A stretch of DNA of 64,000 bases, taken from the NCBI GenBank assembly GCA_963736425.1, contig CAVTOX010000001.1, forward strand, positions 26,718 through 90,717. Reading direction: 5' to 3'. Positions 15,521-25,866 of this stretch are shown here, in pieces. Under the pieces are notes generated by a model. It saw nothing but the letters and a program-made list of their open reading frames with translations. It did no database searches and was not told the DNA's origin. The position numbers were made by a program, and so were the translations under genes. Position 1 is the stretch's first letter. Each line of letters starts with the position of its first letter. This DNA is from Prado023 sp963736425. Its GTDB lineage: Bacteria; Actinomycetota; Actinomycetes; S36-B12; CAIYMF01.

Positions 15521-17036
15521 GTGCATCCATGCCCCCCGCCTTCCCCGATCAGGGCCTGCCCGACGAGGTGATCCTCGCGACGCTGGCCGCCCTGCGCGAG
15601 CTCGACGTGCCCGTCAAGGGCGGGCGGACGACCTCCTACGTGTACGACCCCGACAGGGACGACCTCGAGGACCTCGGGCTGCGCGCGTTCGCCCTGTCCG
15701 AGCACGTCAACGGCTTGGACCCGACGGCCTTCCCGAGCTTCGCGGCGGTGGAGAACGACCTGGTCGCCGCGGCCCTGAGCGTGCTGGGCAGCGGCAGACC
15801 CGGACGAGGTCGGGACGATGACCAGCGGCGGCACGGAGTCGTGCGCCCTGGCGGTCCTCGGTGCGCGTGAGCGGTGGCGGGCCAAGGTCGGGCAGCCGTA
15901 CGGCCACCCCACGCTCGTGGCCCCCTCCTCGGTGCACCCGGCGTTCGTCAAGGCCTGCCACCTGTTCGACGTCGAGCTGGTGTCGGTGCCGATCGACCCC
16001 GTCACGTTCGCCGCCGACGTCGAGGCGATGGTCGCGGCCATCGACGAGCGGACGGCGCTGGTGGTCGTCTCGGCTCCCTCGTACGCCCACGGGATCGTGG
16101 ACCCCATCGAGCCGATCGCCGCGGCGGCCGCCGAGCGCGACGTCCTCTGCCATGTGGACGCCTGCATCGGCGGCTGGACCGTCCCGTTCATCCGGGAGGC
16201 TGAGGGGCTGCCCCCGATCGGGCTGATGATCCCCGGGGTCACCTCGGTCTCGGTCGACCTGCACAAGTACGCCTACACGCCGAAGGGCGTGTCGATCCTG
16301 CTGCACCGCGACTTCGCGCTGCGCCGCTTACCACTGGTTCGCCACGGCTGCCTGGAACGGCTACCCGGTGGTCAACCCGACGTTGCTGAGCTCGCGTGGC
16401 GGTGGGGCGCCGGCGATCGCCTGGGCCTACGTGCACAAGATCGGCCGCGAGGGCTATCGCGAGCTGGCCCTCTCGGCGTGGCGGGCGACCCGGGCGCTCA
16501 TCGACGGGATCGCGGAGATCCCCGGGATCCACGTGGTGGGCGAGACCGGCTCGACGCTGCTGGCGTTCACCGACGACGGTGGCCCGGAGGACCCGGACAT
16601 CCGGGTGGTCGCCGACGAGATGGTCGTGCGTGGCTGGCTGCTCGGCGTCCAGCCGGGGCACGGCGGGCCGCCGACCGCGCACATCTGCCTCATGCCGGTC
16701 CACGAGCCGCAGACCGACACGTTCCTGGCCGACCTCGCCGCCTCGGTGGAGGCGGCCCGCGCCCTGGGCCGGGTGGAGGTGGATCCGGGGCTGCTGGCCA
16801 TGGCGGCCTCCCTCGACCCGAGCAGCCTGCCCCCGGGGGCGGTCGACATGGTGCTGGCGGCGGCGGGGATCACCCTTGGCGGGGGCGGCGGCGACGGAGA
16901 CGGTGAGGGCCTGCCCGATCGGCGCGCGACCCTCAACGCGATCATGGACCTTGCGCCCGAGCCGCTCGTCGAGTGGCTGCTGATCGAGGTCCTGGGCAAC
17001 GTGCTGCGCCCGTCGGCGCACGTGCGGCAGGAGTGA
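15517..17036 (+). CDS. PLP-dependent decarboxylase, sphingosine-1-phosphate-lyase-like (frameshifted)
   Basis: About 505 aa after repair. The group II decarboxylase fold is shown by TMTSGGTESCALAVLGARER, HVDACIGGWTVPF (the aspartate that pairs with the PLP nitrogen) and SVDLHKYAYTPKG, whose lysine forms the PLP Schiff base. The arrangement is closer to sphingosine-phosphate lyase and related decarboxylases than to glutamate decarboxylase. The frame changes near 15795 and 16325; the later frame gives YHWFATAAWNGYPVVNPTLL and runs to 17036. The C-terminal 90 residues include a Gly-rich linker (LGGGGGDGDGEG). It overlaps the transporter by ATGA, implying shared translation and a shared substrate pathway. 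Confidence 0.83.
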
Positions 17037-17046
17037 GGAGCGAGGC

Positions 17047-17527
17047 ATGAGTGTCGACCCGGGTACCGTCGACATGCGCTCCCTGGGGGCCCTGCGTGCA
17101 GCCGTTCCGGTCCGCGTCCGATCCGGCGCTGGTCGACCTGGTGGGCGCGCACGAGGCCGAGTTCATCGGCCCGGGGTGGCTGCGGGCGGCCGGTCCGGTG
17201 ATGACCCGGCTCGGTCGGATGCCGGGCTGGTGCGGCAAGCGGTTCGCCCCGGCTGAGGACGGGTCGATGTACCTGGTGGGCGTGAACCTGGTTCGCGTCG
17301 GTGGGCGGGTCAGTGACTCGGTGCCGATCAAGGCGGCGATCGGACCCTCGCGACTGGATGGCCGACCGGCGCTCATCGTCGGATACCCGGTGGACGCACC
17401 CTTCCCCTGGCCGAGGGTCACTGACGAGTTGCGCCCCTTCGGCGACGGTGTGCTGCTCGGGATGACGTTCGGGATCCCGGGATCCCTGCCCGGCGGTGCG
17501 CCGTTCATCCTTCGTCGGATCGAGTAG
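17047..17527 (+). CDS. DUF4334/GXWXG-like protein (frameshifted near N-terminus)
   Basis: About 160 aa. It follows the PLP decarboxylase by 10 bases with GAGGAGCGAGG before the ATG. After a frame change near 17095 it reads FRSASDPALVDLVGAHEAEF, then MPGWCGKRF, then VRVGGRVSDSVPIKAAIGPS, and DELRPFGDGVLLGMTF. The G-x-W-x-G-K-x-F element and following beta-rich body resemble DUF4334, small proteins of unknown biochemical role. The family assignment is from memory of the pattern and is tentative. Confidence 0.55.
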
Positions 17528-17634
17528 CGTCCGGCGGCGCCCGGGTCGAATGGCACTTTCCCGGCACCTGCTTCCACGCGAGCATGGAGATGAGGGCGGC
17601 CCGCACCCTCCGCCCGCGCAGGGAGGTGGACGGG

Positions 17635-18981
17635 ATGGGCCGTTGTGCTTCACGAGCCAGAGCAGTGGCCCTTGCTGCCGGTGTCGGGCTGGTCGTGGCG
17701 GTGGTTCCCGGGTGCGTCAGCGGAGCAGGCGGCGGATCGGCGTCTGGCCCCGCCACATCGGGCTCAAGCACTGCTGTCGCCCCATCGAAGACCCCCGCGG
17801 CTGGACCCTCCGTCACGGACCTCGGGATGGTCTACGTCAACGACATCTCCCACGACGCCACCTGGGTGGTCGGCAACGAGCCGCGGGATCCGGGCAGCGA
17901 CGAGCCGAAGCCGCTGGTCCTGATGAACCGCGCGACCGGCGAGCAGAGGGTCCTCTGCGACTGGGCAGACCCGGACCTCGGCTTCTGCTCGATGGCCGAG
18001 CAGGGCGCGATGATCCCCGAGGCCCCGAACCTGGTGGTGGAGCAGGTGGACACCAGCGTGGTCGGATGGTTCCCCTCCGGCGGGGTCTACGTGGTGGACT
18101 CCGCGAACGGTTCGAGGACTCGCATCGACACGGACTCCTTCGGCGTGCCCCTCGAGCCCGCGTGGGAGGCGAAGGACTGCGAGGGAGGGTGCGACTACCA
18201 CTGGGCGCCACACCTCAACATGTCCGCCGACTCCGTCTCCGGTGACGGGCGCATCGCCGCGTTCTGCGCGAACTACGAGAAGCCCAAGGAGCCGGTCCTG
18301 TACGTGAAGGACCTGAGCACGGGCACGTTGACCCGTACGGAGGTGCTCTGCGGCGTCAACCGGTTCGGTCGCGAGGACGACAACGATGAGTTCAACGACG
18401 AGGGGATGAGCTACCCCCAGATCTCGGCTGACGGCACCGTCGTCCACGTGAACGGCGACCGGTCCACGGGCGGCGAGTACGGGAAGGTCGGGTGGGAGGC
18501 CGACACGCTCTACTTCCCGATGACCGGTGAGACCCGCAGCGTGGACGGCAGCGGGGGCATGACCCGCGACGGCGGCACGGTGTTCATCCGCCAGGGCGTG
18601 CAGGCCGATTCGCCCGAGGCCGACGTCGTGCCCGAGTACGCGGCCTATGCCGTCGCGACGGGCGAGACGACCCCGTTGCCCTGGATGCAGGAGTTCGTGA
18701 GCACGCCGGCCATGCCCAACTACCCGTTCGACACCTTCCGTCAGGCCAGCAGCGACGGCCGGTGGGTGGTGAACCACGGTGCCGTCCGAGACGTGAGCTC
18801 AGGGGCTGAGACCGACATCGGCGCCCTGCTGCAGGAGAACGGCTTCGAGCCCTCGACCGGTGAGGGGACGTTGCGGATCTCCGGCGACGGGTCGGTGGTG
18901 ATCGCGAACGTCGTCGGCCCCGACCCGCTGGCCGAATCGAGCAGTCGGGTCGTCGCGGTCAGCGGGTGGGACTCCGAGTGA
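17635..18981 (+). CDS. Beta-propeller-like lipoprotein
   Basis: A 448-aa protein with a signal peptide ending in VVPGC (Cys27), a lipobox, so it is predicted to be anchored outside the membrane. A Ser/Thr/Ala-rich linker follows. The body contains six or more SxDGxxV-type strands (ISHDATWVV, SVSGDGRIAAF, QISADGTVVHV, MTRDGGTVFI, QASSDGRWVV, RISGDGSVVI) spaced 40-70 residues apart, as in TolB/PD40 propellers. It also has two close cysteines in KDCEGGCDYHW. It probably binds a ligand or partner protein at the cell surface. GGGAGG precedes the ATG. Its neighbours do not suggest a pathway. Confidence 0.7.
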   Translation: MGRCASRARAVALAAGVGLVVAVVPGCVSGAGGGSASGPATSGSSTAVAPSKTPAAGPSVTDLGMVYVNDISHDATWVVGNEPRDPGSDEPKPLVLMNRATGEQRVLCDWADPDLGFCSMAEQGAMIPEAPNLVVEQVDTSVVGWFPSGGVYVVDSANGSRTRIDTDSFGVPLEPAWEAKDCEGGCDYHWAPHLNMSADSVSGDGRIAAFCANYEKPKEPVLYVKDLSTGTLTRTEVLCGVNRFGREDDNDEFNDEGMSYPQISADGTVVHVNGDRSTGGEYGKVGWEADTLYFPMTGETRSVDGSGGMTRDGGTVFIRQGVQADSPEADVVPEYAAYAVATGETTPLPWMQEFVSTPAMPNYPFDTFRQASSDGRWVVNHGAVRDVSSGAETDIGALLQENGFEPSTGEGTLRISGDGSVVIANVVGPDPLAESSSRVVAVSGWDSE

Positions 18982-18991
18982 GCGCAGCAGG

Positions 18992-20325
18992 TCAGCCGTG
19001 GACGTCCAGTCGGCGGTCCTCCCAGCGCATGAAGCCCGCGATCCGCTCGGCGGTGGCGTGCCCCAGCCCGCCGCGTGGGAACGGCACGATGCGCCGGTTC
19101 ACGAAGAACACGTCGGTCAGGTCCGACTGCCGCTCGAGGACGAGGTCGGTGATCGTCTGACCGTTGAGGTGGGTGACCGACACGCCGTGGCCCACGCAGC
19201 CGAACGAGTAGATGACGTCCTTGCCGCCGACGTAGCCCAGGGCCGGGAACATGTCGAGGGTGGCCGAGACCGGACCGCCCCACGCATGGCTGAACCGGAC
19301 GTCGGCAAGCCCCGGGAACATCGTGCGCACGTCCTGGCGCAGGGCTGCCCACACGGCCTCGTCGGAGTCGAAGTCCATGCCGACGCCGTCGCCGAGCTTC
19401 ACGTCGCGGCCGCCGATCAGCAGGCGGTTGTCGGCCGTGAGCCGGTAGTAGTGCACGAGGTCGCGGAAGTCCTCGATGCCCTCGCGGCCACGCCAGCCCG
19501 ATGCTCTCGAGCTGGGTGTCGGTGAGCGGCTCAGTGAGCACGATGTAGGTCCAGACCGGCACCTGCTTGCGGGCCAGGCCGTCGAACATGTGCGACCAGG
19601 CGTTGGTGGCCAGCACCGCCTTGCGGGCGCGCACCCGGCCTCCGGGCGTCGTGAGGATCACCCGGCCGCTGTTCGCGTGCCGCTCGAAGGCGGACACCGG
19701 GGTGCCCTCGTAGATCTCGGCCCCCTCCGCGGCCACCACGTCACGCCACGCCCACGCCAGCTTCGCCGGGTTCACCAGCCCCATGTTCGGCTCCCACCAT
19801 GCGGCGCCCACGTAGGTCGGGCTCGCGACCCGGGCGCGCAGCTCGTCGGGGCCGATCAGCTGGATCCCCGTGATGCCCATGCGGTGGATCAGGGCGATCT
19901 CCTTGAGCAGCCGCTCCTGGTACTTCGGCGAGGTGGAGACCCACAGGAAGCCGGGGTGCTCGTAGTCGCAGTCGAGATCGAGCTCGCCGACGAGCTCCTG
20001 GAGGAGGGTGACCGCGCGGTCGGCGTACTCGTGGGCCTCCCGGGCCTTCGTGCGACCGAAGCGCAGGGCGGTCAGGGAGTGCTGCATCCCGATCTTGGTC
20101 ATGCTGAACCCGGCGTTGCGCCCGCTGGCGCCATGGCCGATGAAGTCGGCCTCCAGGATCGCGATGCGCATGGTCGGCTCGGCGCGGTGCAGGAAGTGGG
20201 CCGTCGACAGGCCGGTGTAGCCGCCGCCGACGATCGCCACGTCGACGTCGAGGTCGCCGACCAGCGCGGGGTCCGGGGGTGTAGGGGCGGGTGGTGTGCC
20301 AGAAGCCGGTGGGGGTGATGGTCAT
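18992..20325 (-). CDS. DAO-family FAD oxidoreductase, PuuB/amine-oxidase-like (frameshifted)
   Basis: About 445 aa after repair. The Rossmann motif VAIVGGGYTGLSTAHFLH lies near residue 30, and GHGASGRNAGFSMTKIG is typical of gamma-glutamylputrescine oxidoreductase-like D-amino-acid-oxidase family enzymes. The C-terminal half has HYYRLTADNRLLIGGRDVKL and YSFGCVGHGVSVTHLNGQ. One frame break maps to a G5 run at 20275-20279, where deleting one base gives DPALVGDLDVDVAIVGGG. Another lies near 19490. It is the last gene of a minus-strand set with a class III aminotransferase and an unassigned protein, suggesting amine or amino-acid catabolism. The substrate is unknown. Confidence 0.8.
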
Positions 20326-20404
20326 GCTTCGAGTATTCGCCTGCGGTGGCGGTCGATTCGCGGTGACGGGCCGGGCTGGAGCGGGCCGGCGGAGCGGGCT
20401 CAGA

Positions 20405-21424
20405 TCAGCGGGCGACCTTGCCGGGCAGGAGGAAGTCGTAGGGCTGGCGCAGGATCTTCGTGCGGATCGCCCGGTCCGCGCGCCGTGCCTGCAGGAAGAT
20501 CCCGAGGAGGCGTGCGTCGCGGCGGTAGTAGGTGGCCACCTCGGTGTCCGTGATCGGGTCGCGGGGGCCGGGGAGGTCCGCGGTCGCCAGCCACTGGTTG
20601 ACGACGTCGAGGCCGGTTCCGATCCGTTCCGGAGCGCCCTCCTTGTGGAAGTTGCCCAGCAGGTCCAGCGCCACGGTCCGCGGGACGAAGTAGTCGTCCT
20701 GGTAGGAGTCGGCGACGAACCGGAGCAGGAGGGCCCGGATCCCGGGCGGGGCGGCGGCGACCACCACCCTCGCGTCGAGGCTGTGCCGTCCGTCGCGACG
20801 GATGAAGGGGGTGCCGACGTCGATGAGCACGGGCTGCGGGGGTGCTGCCGCTCGGGCATCCGCATCCCCGGACCACTCGGATCCCGGGACCGTCGCACCG
20901 AATGACCAGTTCGACAGCTGGCCGTCGAGAGCGACCTCGACCCCATCCGTGCGCCCTGCGCTGCGCTGGGCCAGGAGGGCGACCGAGTCGAGCACCTGGC
21001 TGATCACCGTGACCAGGCCCTCGTCGTCGGTCGCGTGCAGCAGGTGGTGGCCCAGGGTCTGGGAATCCATCCGCGGCTGCACCAGGTAGACGACCGGCGC
21101 GCGGTCGGGGCGGTGGACCGGGATCGCCTCGGTCGCCACGACGCTGAGCCCGGCAGTCGTGATCTCCGTGAGGTACTCGTCGACGAGGTCGAGGTAGGCG
21201 CTGACCGACGCCTCGTCCGGGTAGCCCGCCATCCGCTTGCACACCAGCCCGGGCAGCTCGTCAGTCGTCAGCGCGGCGGAGATCTCACCGTAGGCCAGGA
21301 CCTTGACGTGGCCCCCGGACTCCGGGTTCGCCGGGTCGAGCCGGCGCTCGGTCTCGTCGAGGACGGCGAGGAGGTGGTCTCGATCTGGGATGGCACCCGG
21401 GACGGCGGTGGGTCCGGTGCTCAT
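20405..21424 (-). CDS. Unassigned protein between aminotransferase and FAD oxidoreductase
   Basis: An intact 339-aa soluble protein whose ATG overlaps the stop of the aminotransferase (ATGA). I do not recognise it with certainty. A strand pattern with GLVCKRMAGYPDEASVSAYL near residue 60, VYLVQPRMDSQTLGHHLLHA near 112, and QPVLIDVGTPFIRRDGRHSL near 197 is reminiscent of a kinase/phosphotransferase-like fold: a Lys in the N-lobe, a hinge-like QPR, and a late Asp. The usual HxD catalytic loop is not seen. No signal peptide or membrane segment. The translational coupling implies it acts with the aminotransferase, perhaps as a small-molecule kinase or an inactive relative. Confidence 0.65.
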   Translation of the reverse strand: MSTGPTAVPGAIPDRDHLLAVLDETERRLDPANPESGGHVKVLAYGEISAALTTDELPGLVCKRMAGYPDEASVSAYLDLVDEYLTEITTAGLSVVATEAIPVHRPDRAPVVYLVQPRMDSQTLGHHLLHATDDEGLVTVISQVLDSVALLAQRSAGRTDGVEVALDGQLSNWSFGATVPGSEWSGDADARAAAPPQPVLIDVGTPFIRRDGRHSLDARVVVAAAPPGIRALLLRFVADSYQDDYFVPRTVALDLLGNFHKEGAPERIGTGLDVVNQWLATADLPGPRDPITDTEVATYYRRDARLLGIFLQARRADRAIRTKILRQPYDFLLPGKVAR

Positions 21425-22809
21425 CGGTTCGTCCCTTCCAACGGGGGCGTGCTGTCGCCGTGGGGCGGGGTCGCCTGGGCGAACATCTGGGTGACCAGGT
21501 CGGGGTCATTGAGGATGCCGGTGCGCGAGGAGCCCGGCGATCGCGGCCTCGAGCCGCGCCAACGCCTCGCCTGCCTCGGAGTCCGACATCAGCAGGCCGG
21601 GCTTGAACTGCAGGACCGAGCGGTCGAACCCAGCGAACATCGCCCAGATGCCCGCGTCGTAGCAGGCACGCGTCATGAGCATCCCGCCCATGGGATGGGC
21701 GAAACGCAGCCCGATCACCAGGCCGGTCTGGCGCACCTCGACGAGCCACTCGGGGTGCCGCGAGGCGATGTCGGCGAGGCCGGTGGCGAAGGTTTTCGGT
21801 GAGGGTGTCGACCCGGGCAGGTGGTCTCCGGTCGGGTCGTGATGTCCAGGACCGCGCGGGCCACCCGGCACCCGAGCTCCGAGCCGCCGAAGGTGGAGAT
21901 GTTCGACCAGCCGTCGTCCTCCAGCCACGCCCCGGCGCGCGACGAGAGCAGCGTCGCTGCGATCGGGTAGAGGCCGCCGGACAGGCCCTTGCCCGTCACG
22001 AGGATGTCCGGGGTGACGGCCGAGCGCTGCACCGCCCAGAGCGACCCGGTCCGGCCGAGTCCCGTCTGGACCTCGTCGGCGATGTACAGCGCTCCGAAGC
22101 GGTCGCAGAGGTCACGAACGCCTGCAAGGTAGTCGGCGTCCGGCACGGGGAAGCCGATCGTCGCGGGGATCGTCTCGAGGATGACGGCGGCCGAGGGGGC
22201 ATGAGCCAGGGCGGCTTCGAGGGCGGACAGGTCGTTGAACGGGACCTGGGGGAACTCAACGTCCGCGCCCGTGGACAGGAACGCCTCGGCGGCGTCACGG
22301 TCGCCGGCGGCCAGCGCCAGCCCGGTGTGCCCGTGGTACGCGCCAGCGATCGAGACGACCCGGCGGCGCCCGGTGGCCCGTCGGGCGGACTTGATGGCGA
22401 GGTCGATCGCCTCCCCACCGCCGCTGGCGAAGACGGCGTAGGCCATCCCGGGCGTGCGCTCGACGAGGTCGGCGGCGAGCAGCGACCGCTCGACGCTGGG
22501 GAAGTGGTGGTTGCCGATGTCGAGGTAGTCCAGGGCGTCGACCAGGACGGCGATGAGTTCGGGGTTGCGGTGCCCGACGTTGAACACTCCGCCGTTGAGG
22601 TGCAGGTCCAGCCAGCTGCGGCCGTCCACGTCGTGGATCCGATACCCCTCGCGGCGGCCCATGACGATGGCGGCGCCGAGCGCACCGAACGTCCGCACGC
22701 GGTCAGGGCAGACGTAGTGCTCAGCCAGGGCGAGGACGTCGTCGCGTGTGGGGGCGTGGGGGCCGGGGGCGCCCACACTGGGTGCGCCGGTGCTCGCGGA
22801 ACCGCTCAT
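21421..22809 (-). CDS. Class III PLP aminotransferase (frameshifted C-terminus)
   Basis: About 460 aa after repair. Family features: NGGVFNVGHRNPELIAVLVD near residue 72, ASGGGEAIDLAIKSARRATG (phosphate-binding region), AYHGHTGLAL, LYIADEVQTGLGRTG with the PLP-facing aspartate, and ILVTGKGLSGGLYPIAA with the Schiff-base lysine. It transfers the amino group of an omega-amino acid or diamine to a keto acid. The frame breaks near 21820 and again near 21520. The continuation ends DPDLVTQMFAQATPPHGDST and stops at 21421, overlapping the next gene. It is first gene of the operon with the unassigned 339-aa protein and the DAO-type oxidoreductase. Confidence 0.85.
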
Positions 22810-22906
22810 GGGGGCAGTATCGACCCACCTGCGCGGCGGAGGCCATCAGGGTGGAGTAGTCCCCAAAGGCTGGTGCTGGGGCTCTCGTGGTCGAGGGGTT
22901 CGAACT

Positions 22907-22950
22907 CGACTGGCGCGATCCGGACACCTGTGACCGGATTCCGCCAGTCG
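22907..22950 (-). terminator. Long hairpin between the secreted protein gene and the aminotransferase
   Basis: CGACTGGCGCGATCCGG (22907-22923) and CCGGATTCCGCCAGTCG (22934-22950) pair over 17 bases with two mismatches around the loop ACACCTGTGA. It lies 38 bases past the stop of the secreted-protein gene and about 100 bases before the aminotransferase start on the same strand, the place for an intergenic terminator. There is no T-run. Confidence 0.6.
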
Positions 22951-22987
22951 TCGTCCGAAGGCGCCCAATCCCGTGTACGCCGGCCGG

Positions 22988-24073
22988 TCACCGCTTGAGC
23001 GTCACCTCGTTCGGCGACATCGCGCCCTGGTACCCGAACTTCGGGTTCACCCAGACTCGGTATGTGCCCTTACGCAGGTTCAGGGTGCGCTTCTCGGTGC
23101 TGCCCCAGGTCCGGTAGGTCTTCAGTGCCTTCCACGTCCCGTCAGCGTTCCTCCGCTGGACCTGGAACGTCCAGTACCTCGATCCCATGTTGGGGTTCAC
23201 GTCGACCCTCATCTTGGACCGGGCGCTGACGGCCTTGATCTTCACCGTCGGGGTGGGCTGTGTGACCACCAGAGGCGGCGGTGGAGGGGAGGTCACGGGG
23301 ATGGGAGGAGGGGGACTCCACGCTGCCGAGAGCAGCCAAGGGCTCCCCACGTAGGGGGCCACCCAGTAGTCGCCCGGGTACAGGAACCGGATGTACGTGC
23401 CGGCGGCGAGCAGCCTGTCGGCCTTGACAGCGACGCTGCCGTCCGCAGCCGAGACCGCTTCCCCGGTCTTAATCCACGTCGGACCTTCCAGCCGTTCAAC
23501 TGTCACCAGACCCGGAGGGGCAGGTCGCTGGAATCCGTCGGCGTTGACCCAGACGTTGCCCAGCAGCATGCTGACCCCATCGCGCAGCTCATGCATGGGG
23601 CCTGCCACGTAGCTCCTCATCGGCGCGATGGTGAACCGATCTGTGAGGACCTGTTCCGGCGTGGTGCTCGTGGGGACCATCGCGGTGGCCGTGGCCACGT
23701 ACTCATGGCCTGGCGGTGCGATGGGCCCGTTGTAGTGCTGGCACATCGACCCGCCCGTGAGAGGCTGCGAGTTCGCCGTCGGCCCGATGCCGTTAGCCGC
23801 GAAGCTCCCCAGGACGGTAGTTGAGTCGGCGCCCGTGATCTCACCAGAGACACTCCATGCGACTCCGGGCTGCACACTCACCTGTACGTACCCGGTCAGG
23901 TCCTTGCAGATGAGGAAGTTCGTCGTGAAGAGCTCACTCCAGGACGTGTCCATCACGGTGAGTTGCATGCTCCAGTCGGCGATCACGTCGGCCTGCGCCG
24001 TCGGGGGTGGTGTTCCCATGCTTGCGGTCACAAGCGCGGCTCCGGTGACAAGCGCGGTCAAGGTTCGGTTCAC
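22988..24073 (-). CDS. Secreted protein with proline-rich linker, function unknown
   Basis: A 361-aa protein. The GTG start is supported by GGGAGG 6 bases upstream. The signal peptide MNRTLTALVTGAALVTASMG ends near TAQADV, a likely signal-peptidase site. The mature protein is beta-rich with two possible disulfide cysteines (C57 region FLICKDL, and SMCQHYNGP). A proline-rich linker SPPPPIPVTSPPPPP near residue 255 leads to a C-terminal domain ending KTYRTWGSTEKRTLNLRKGT, VWVNPKFGYQGAMSPNEV. This looks like a small beta-sandwich repeat found in actinobacterial secreted proteins. No enzymatic motif is visible. Confidence 0.75.
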   Translation of the reverse strand: MNRTLTALVTGAALVTASMGTPPPTAQADVIADWSMQLTVMDTSWSELFTTNFLICKDLTGYVQVSVQPGVAWSVSGEITGADSTTVLGSFAANGIGPTANSQPLTGGSMCQHYNGPIAPPGHEYVATATAMVPTSTTPEQVLTDRFTIAPMRSYVAGPMHELRDGVSMLLGNVWVNADGFQRPAPPGLVTVERLEGPTWIKTGEAVSAADGSVAVKADRLLAAGTYIRFLYPGDYWVAPYVGSPWLLSAAWSPPPPIPVTSPPPPPLVVTQPTPTVKIKAVSARSKMRVDVNPNMGSRYWTFQVQRRNADGTWKALKTYRTWGSTEKRTLNLRKGTYRVWVNPKFGYQGAMSPNEVTLKR

Positions 24074-24375
24074 GGTGGCCCTCCCATTCCATGGGACGTG
24101 TGGGGCGCCGGCTGTGCCCGCCCGCTGGGGCGATGGGCCGGTAGAGGTGCGGGCGGAGGCGCGAGGCTCGGGCGAGCCGGGAGTGAACGGAGGAGCAGAG
24201 CTGCCCCTTCGACGTCGGTGTCACGCATCCCATGCACGGCGGATCATCCCCATCTCCACGTGCAGGACTCTCGTCCTGGCACCAGCCTCGCCACCGGGTC
24301 CGCGATTCCGGTAGAGGCCTTGGTCCCGTCGCCACCCGCGGGACTCGGCTGGGTGAGCGCGCGCATGATGGGCGC
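24074..24375. other. Divergent intergenic region (302 bases)
   Basis: Separates the secreted protein (minus) from the secernin-like peptidase (plus). It holds the GGGAGG ribosome site of the minus gene, a short palindrome GGCTCG-GG-CGAGCC at 24165-24178, and a CATGAT -10-like hexamer at 24364-24369, 6 bases before the plus-strand ATG. Nothing else recognisable. Confidence 0.5.
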
Positions 24376-25743
24376 ATGTGTGACACCTTCGTGGCTCTCG
24401 TCCGACGCGACAGCCGAACGGGTCGGTGATCTTCGCCAAGAACAGCGACCGGGAGCCCAATGAGGCCCACGAGGTGGTGTTCGCGTCGGCGGCCGACCAT
24501 GCTCCGGGTGCGCAGGTCACGTGCACCCACATCACGATCCCGCAGGTCGGGCGCACGAACGCGGTTCTGCTGGGCAAGCCGTACTGGATCTGGGGCGCGG
24601 AGATGGGCGCCAACGAGCATGGGGTCGTGATCGGCAACGAGGCGGTCTTCACGAAGCTCCCGTACGAGAAGGAACCCGGGCCTGATCGGTATGGACCTGC
24701 TGCGCCTGGGCCTCGAGCGCGCCGACACCGCCGAGGCGGCGGTCACGATCATGACCGACCTCCTGGTCGAGTACGGCCAGGGCGGCAACTGCGGTCACAC
24801 CCACGACTTCCGCTACCACAACAGCTTCCTGGTGGCCGATCCCACCGAGGCGTGGATCCTTGAGACTGCTGGCCGGGAGTGGGCGGCACGACGCGTCGAG
24901 GGGTCAGGGTCGATCTCGAACGCCATCACGATCGCCGGGGAGTTCGACCGGTCCTCGCCCGGGCTGGTCGACCGCGCGGTCGCCGAGAAGTGGTGCTCCA
25001 GCCCGGAAGCGTTCGACTTCGCGGCCGACTACAGCGACCGGATCTACACGCGCTTCAGTGACGCCCGGTCCCGGCAGTGCCGAACGAACGATGCGCTGGC
25101 AGCCGCCCGTGGTCGCGTCGATGTGGCCGGGGCGTGGGAGCTGCTGGCCGATCACGGTGCGCGGGCCGACGGCCGGCAGGGCTGGGGTCCCGCCGATCAT
25201 CGCGTGGGTGGCCTGATCGGGGCGACGGTGTGCATGCACGCCGGGTTCGGGCCGGTGCGGGGCTCACAGAGCACTGGGTCGTGGGTCTCGGAGCTCCCGG
25301 CGGACGGGATCGCTGCGACCCACTGGGTGACGGGGACCGCGGCTCCGTGCCTGTCGGTCCGCGTGCCGGTGTGGTTCGACGCCGTCGAGTCTGCCGGGCT
25401 GCCAGACCGCGGGCCAACGCCCGCCGGCACCTACGCGCCGGGGACGCTCTGGTGGGATCACGAGGACCTGCACCGCACCGTCCTCCTGGACTACCCGCGG
25501 CTGCGCGGGCTGATCGAGGCCGATCGCCGCGAGGTCCAGGATCGCGTCGACGGGTTGGCTGCTGCCGCAGTGTCGGGGAGTGTCGAGCAGCGGGTGGAGT
25601 GCACCCGGATCGCCTTCGCCGAGGTCGCCGACGCGTACCGGCGATGGCTGGATGTCGTTCGCCCCGTCGCGCCGTCGAAGGCTGGTCGCAATCCCTTCCA
25701 GCGTGCGTGGCGCGGTTTCGACAAGGCCGCAGGCAGGGCGTAG
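24376..25743 (+). CDS. Secernin-like peptidase, family C69 (frameshifted)
   Basis: About 455 aa after repair. The N-terminus MCDTFVAL places a cysteine at position 2, the expected nucleophile of C69/secernin Ntn-hydrolases. It is followed by the family signature FAKNSDREPNEAHEVV and GANEHGVVIGNEAVFT. Later segments LEYGQGGNCGH-like (LLVEYGQGGNCGHTHDFRYH), WILETAGREWAARRV and GSWVSELPADGIAATHWVTG also fit. The family contains dipeptidases and related amidohydrolases. The frame changes near 24420 and 24685. Transcription may be leaderless, with CATGAT six bases before the ATG. There is no signal peptide, so it is predicted to be cytoplasmic. Confidence 0.83.
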
Positions 25744-25866
25744 CCGCGGACGTTCCCCAGGACCTTCGGCAGTTCCCGACCTCATGGGGGAGGGCGATGA
25801 TGGAAGCGTCCGGGGGTCATCCACGAGCCCGCCGGCGGGCTCGGCGCCCGGGTTGAGGGGGCTGTG

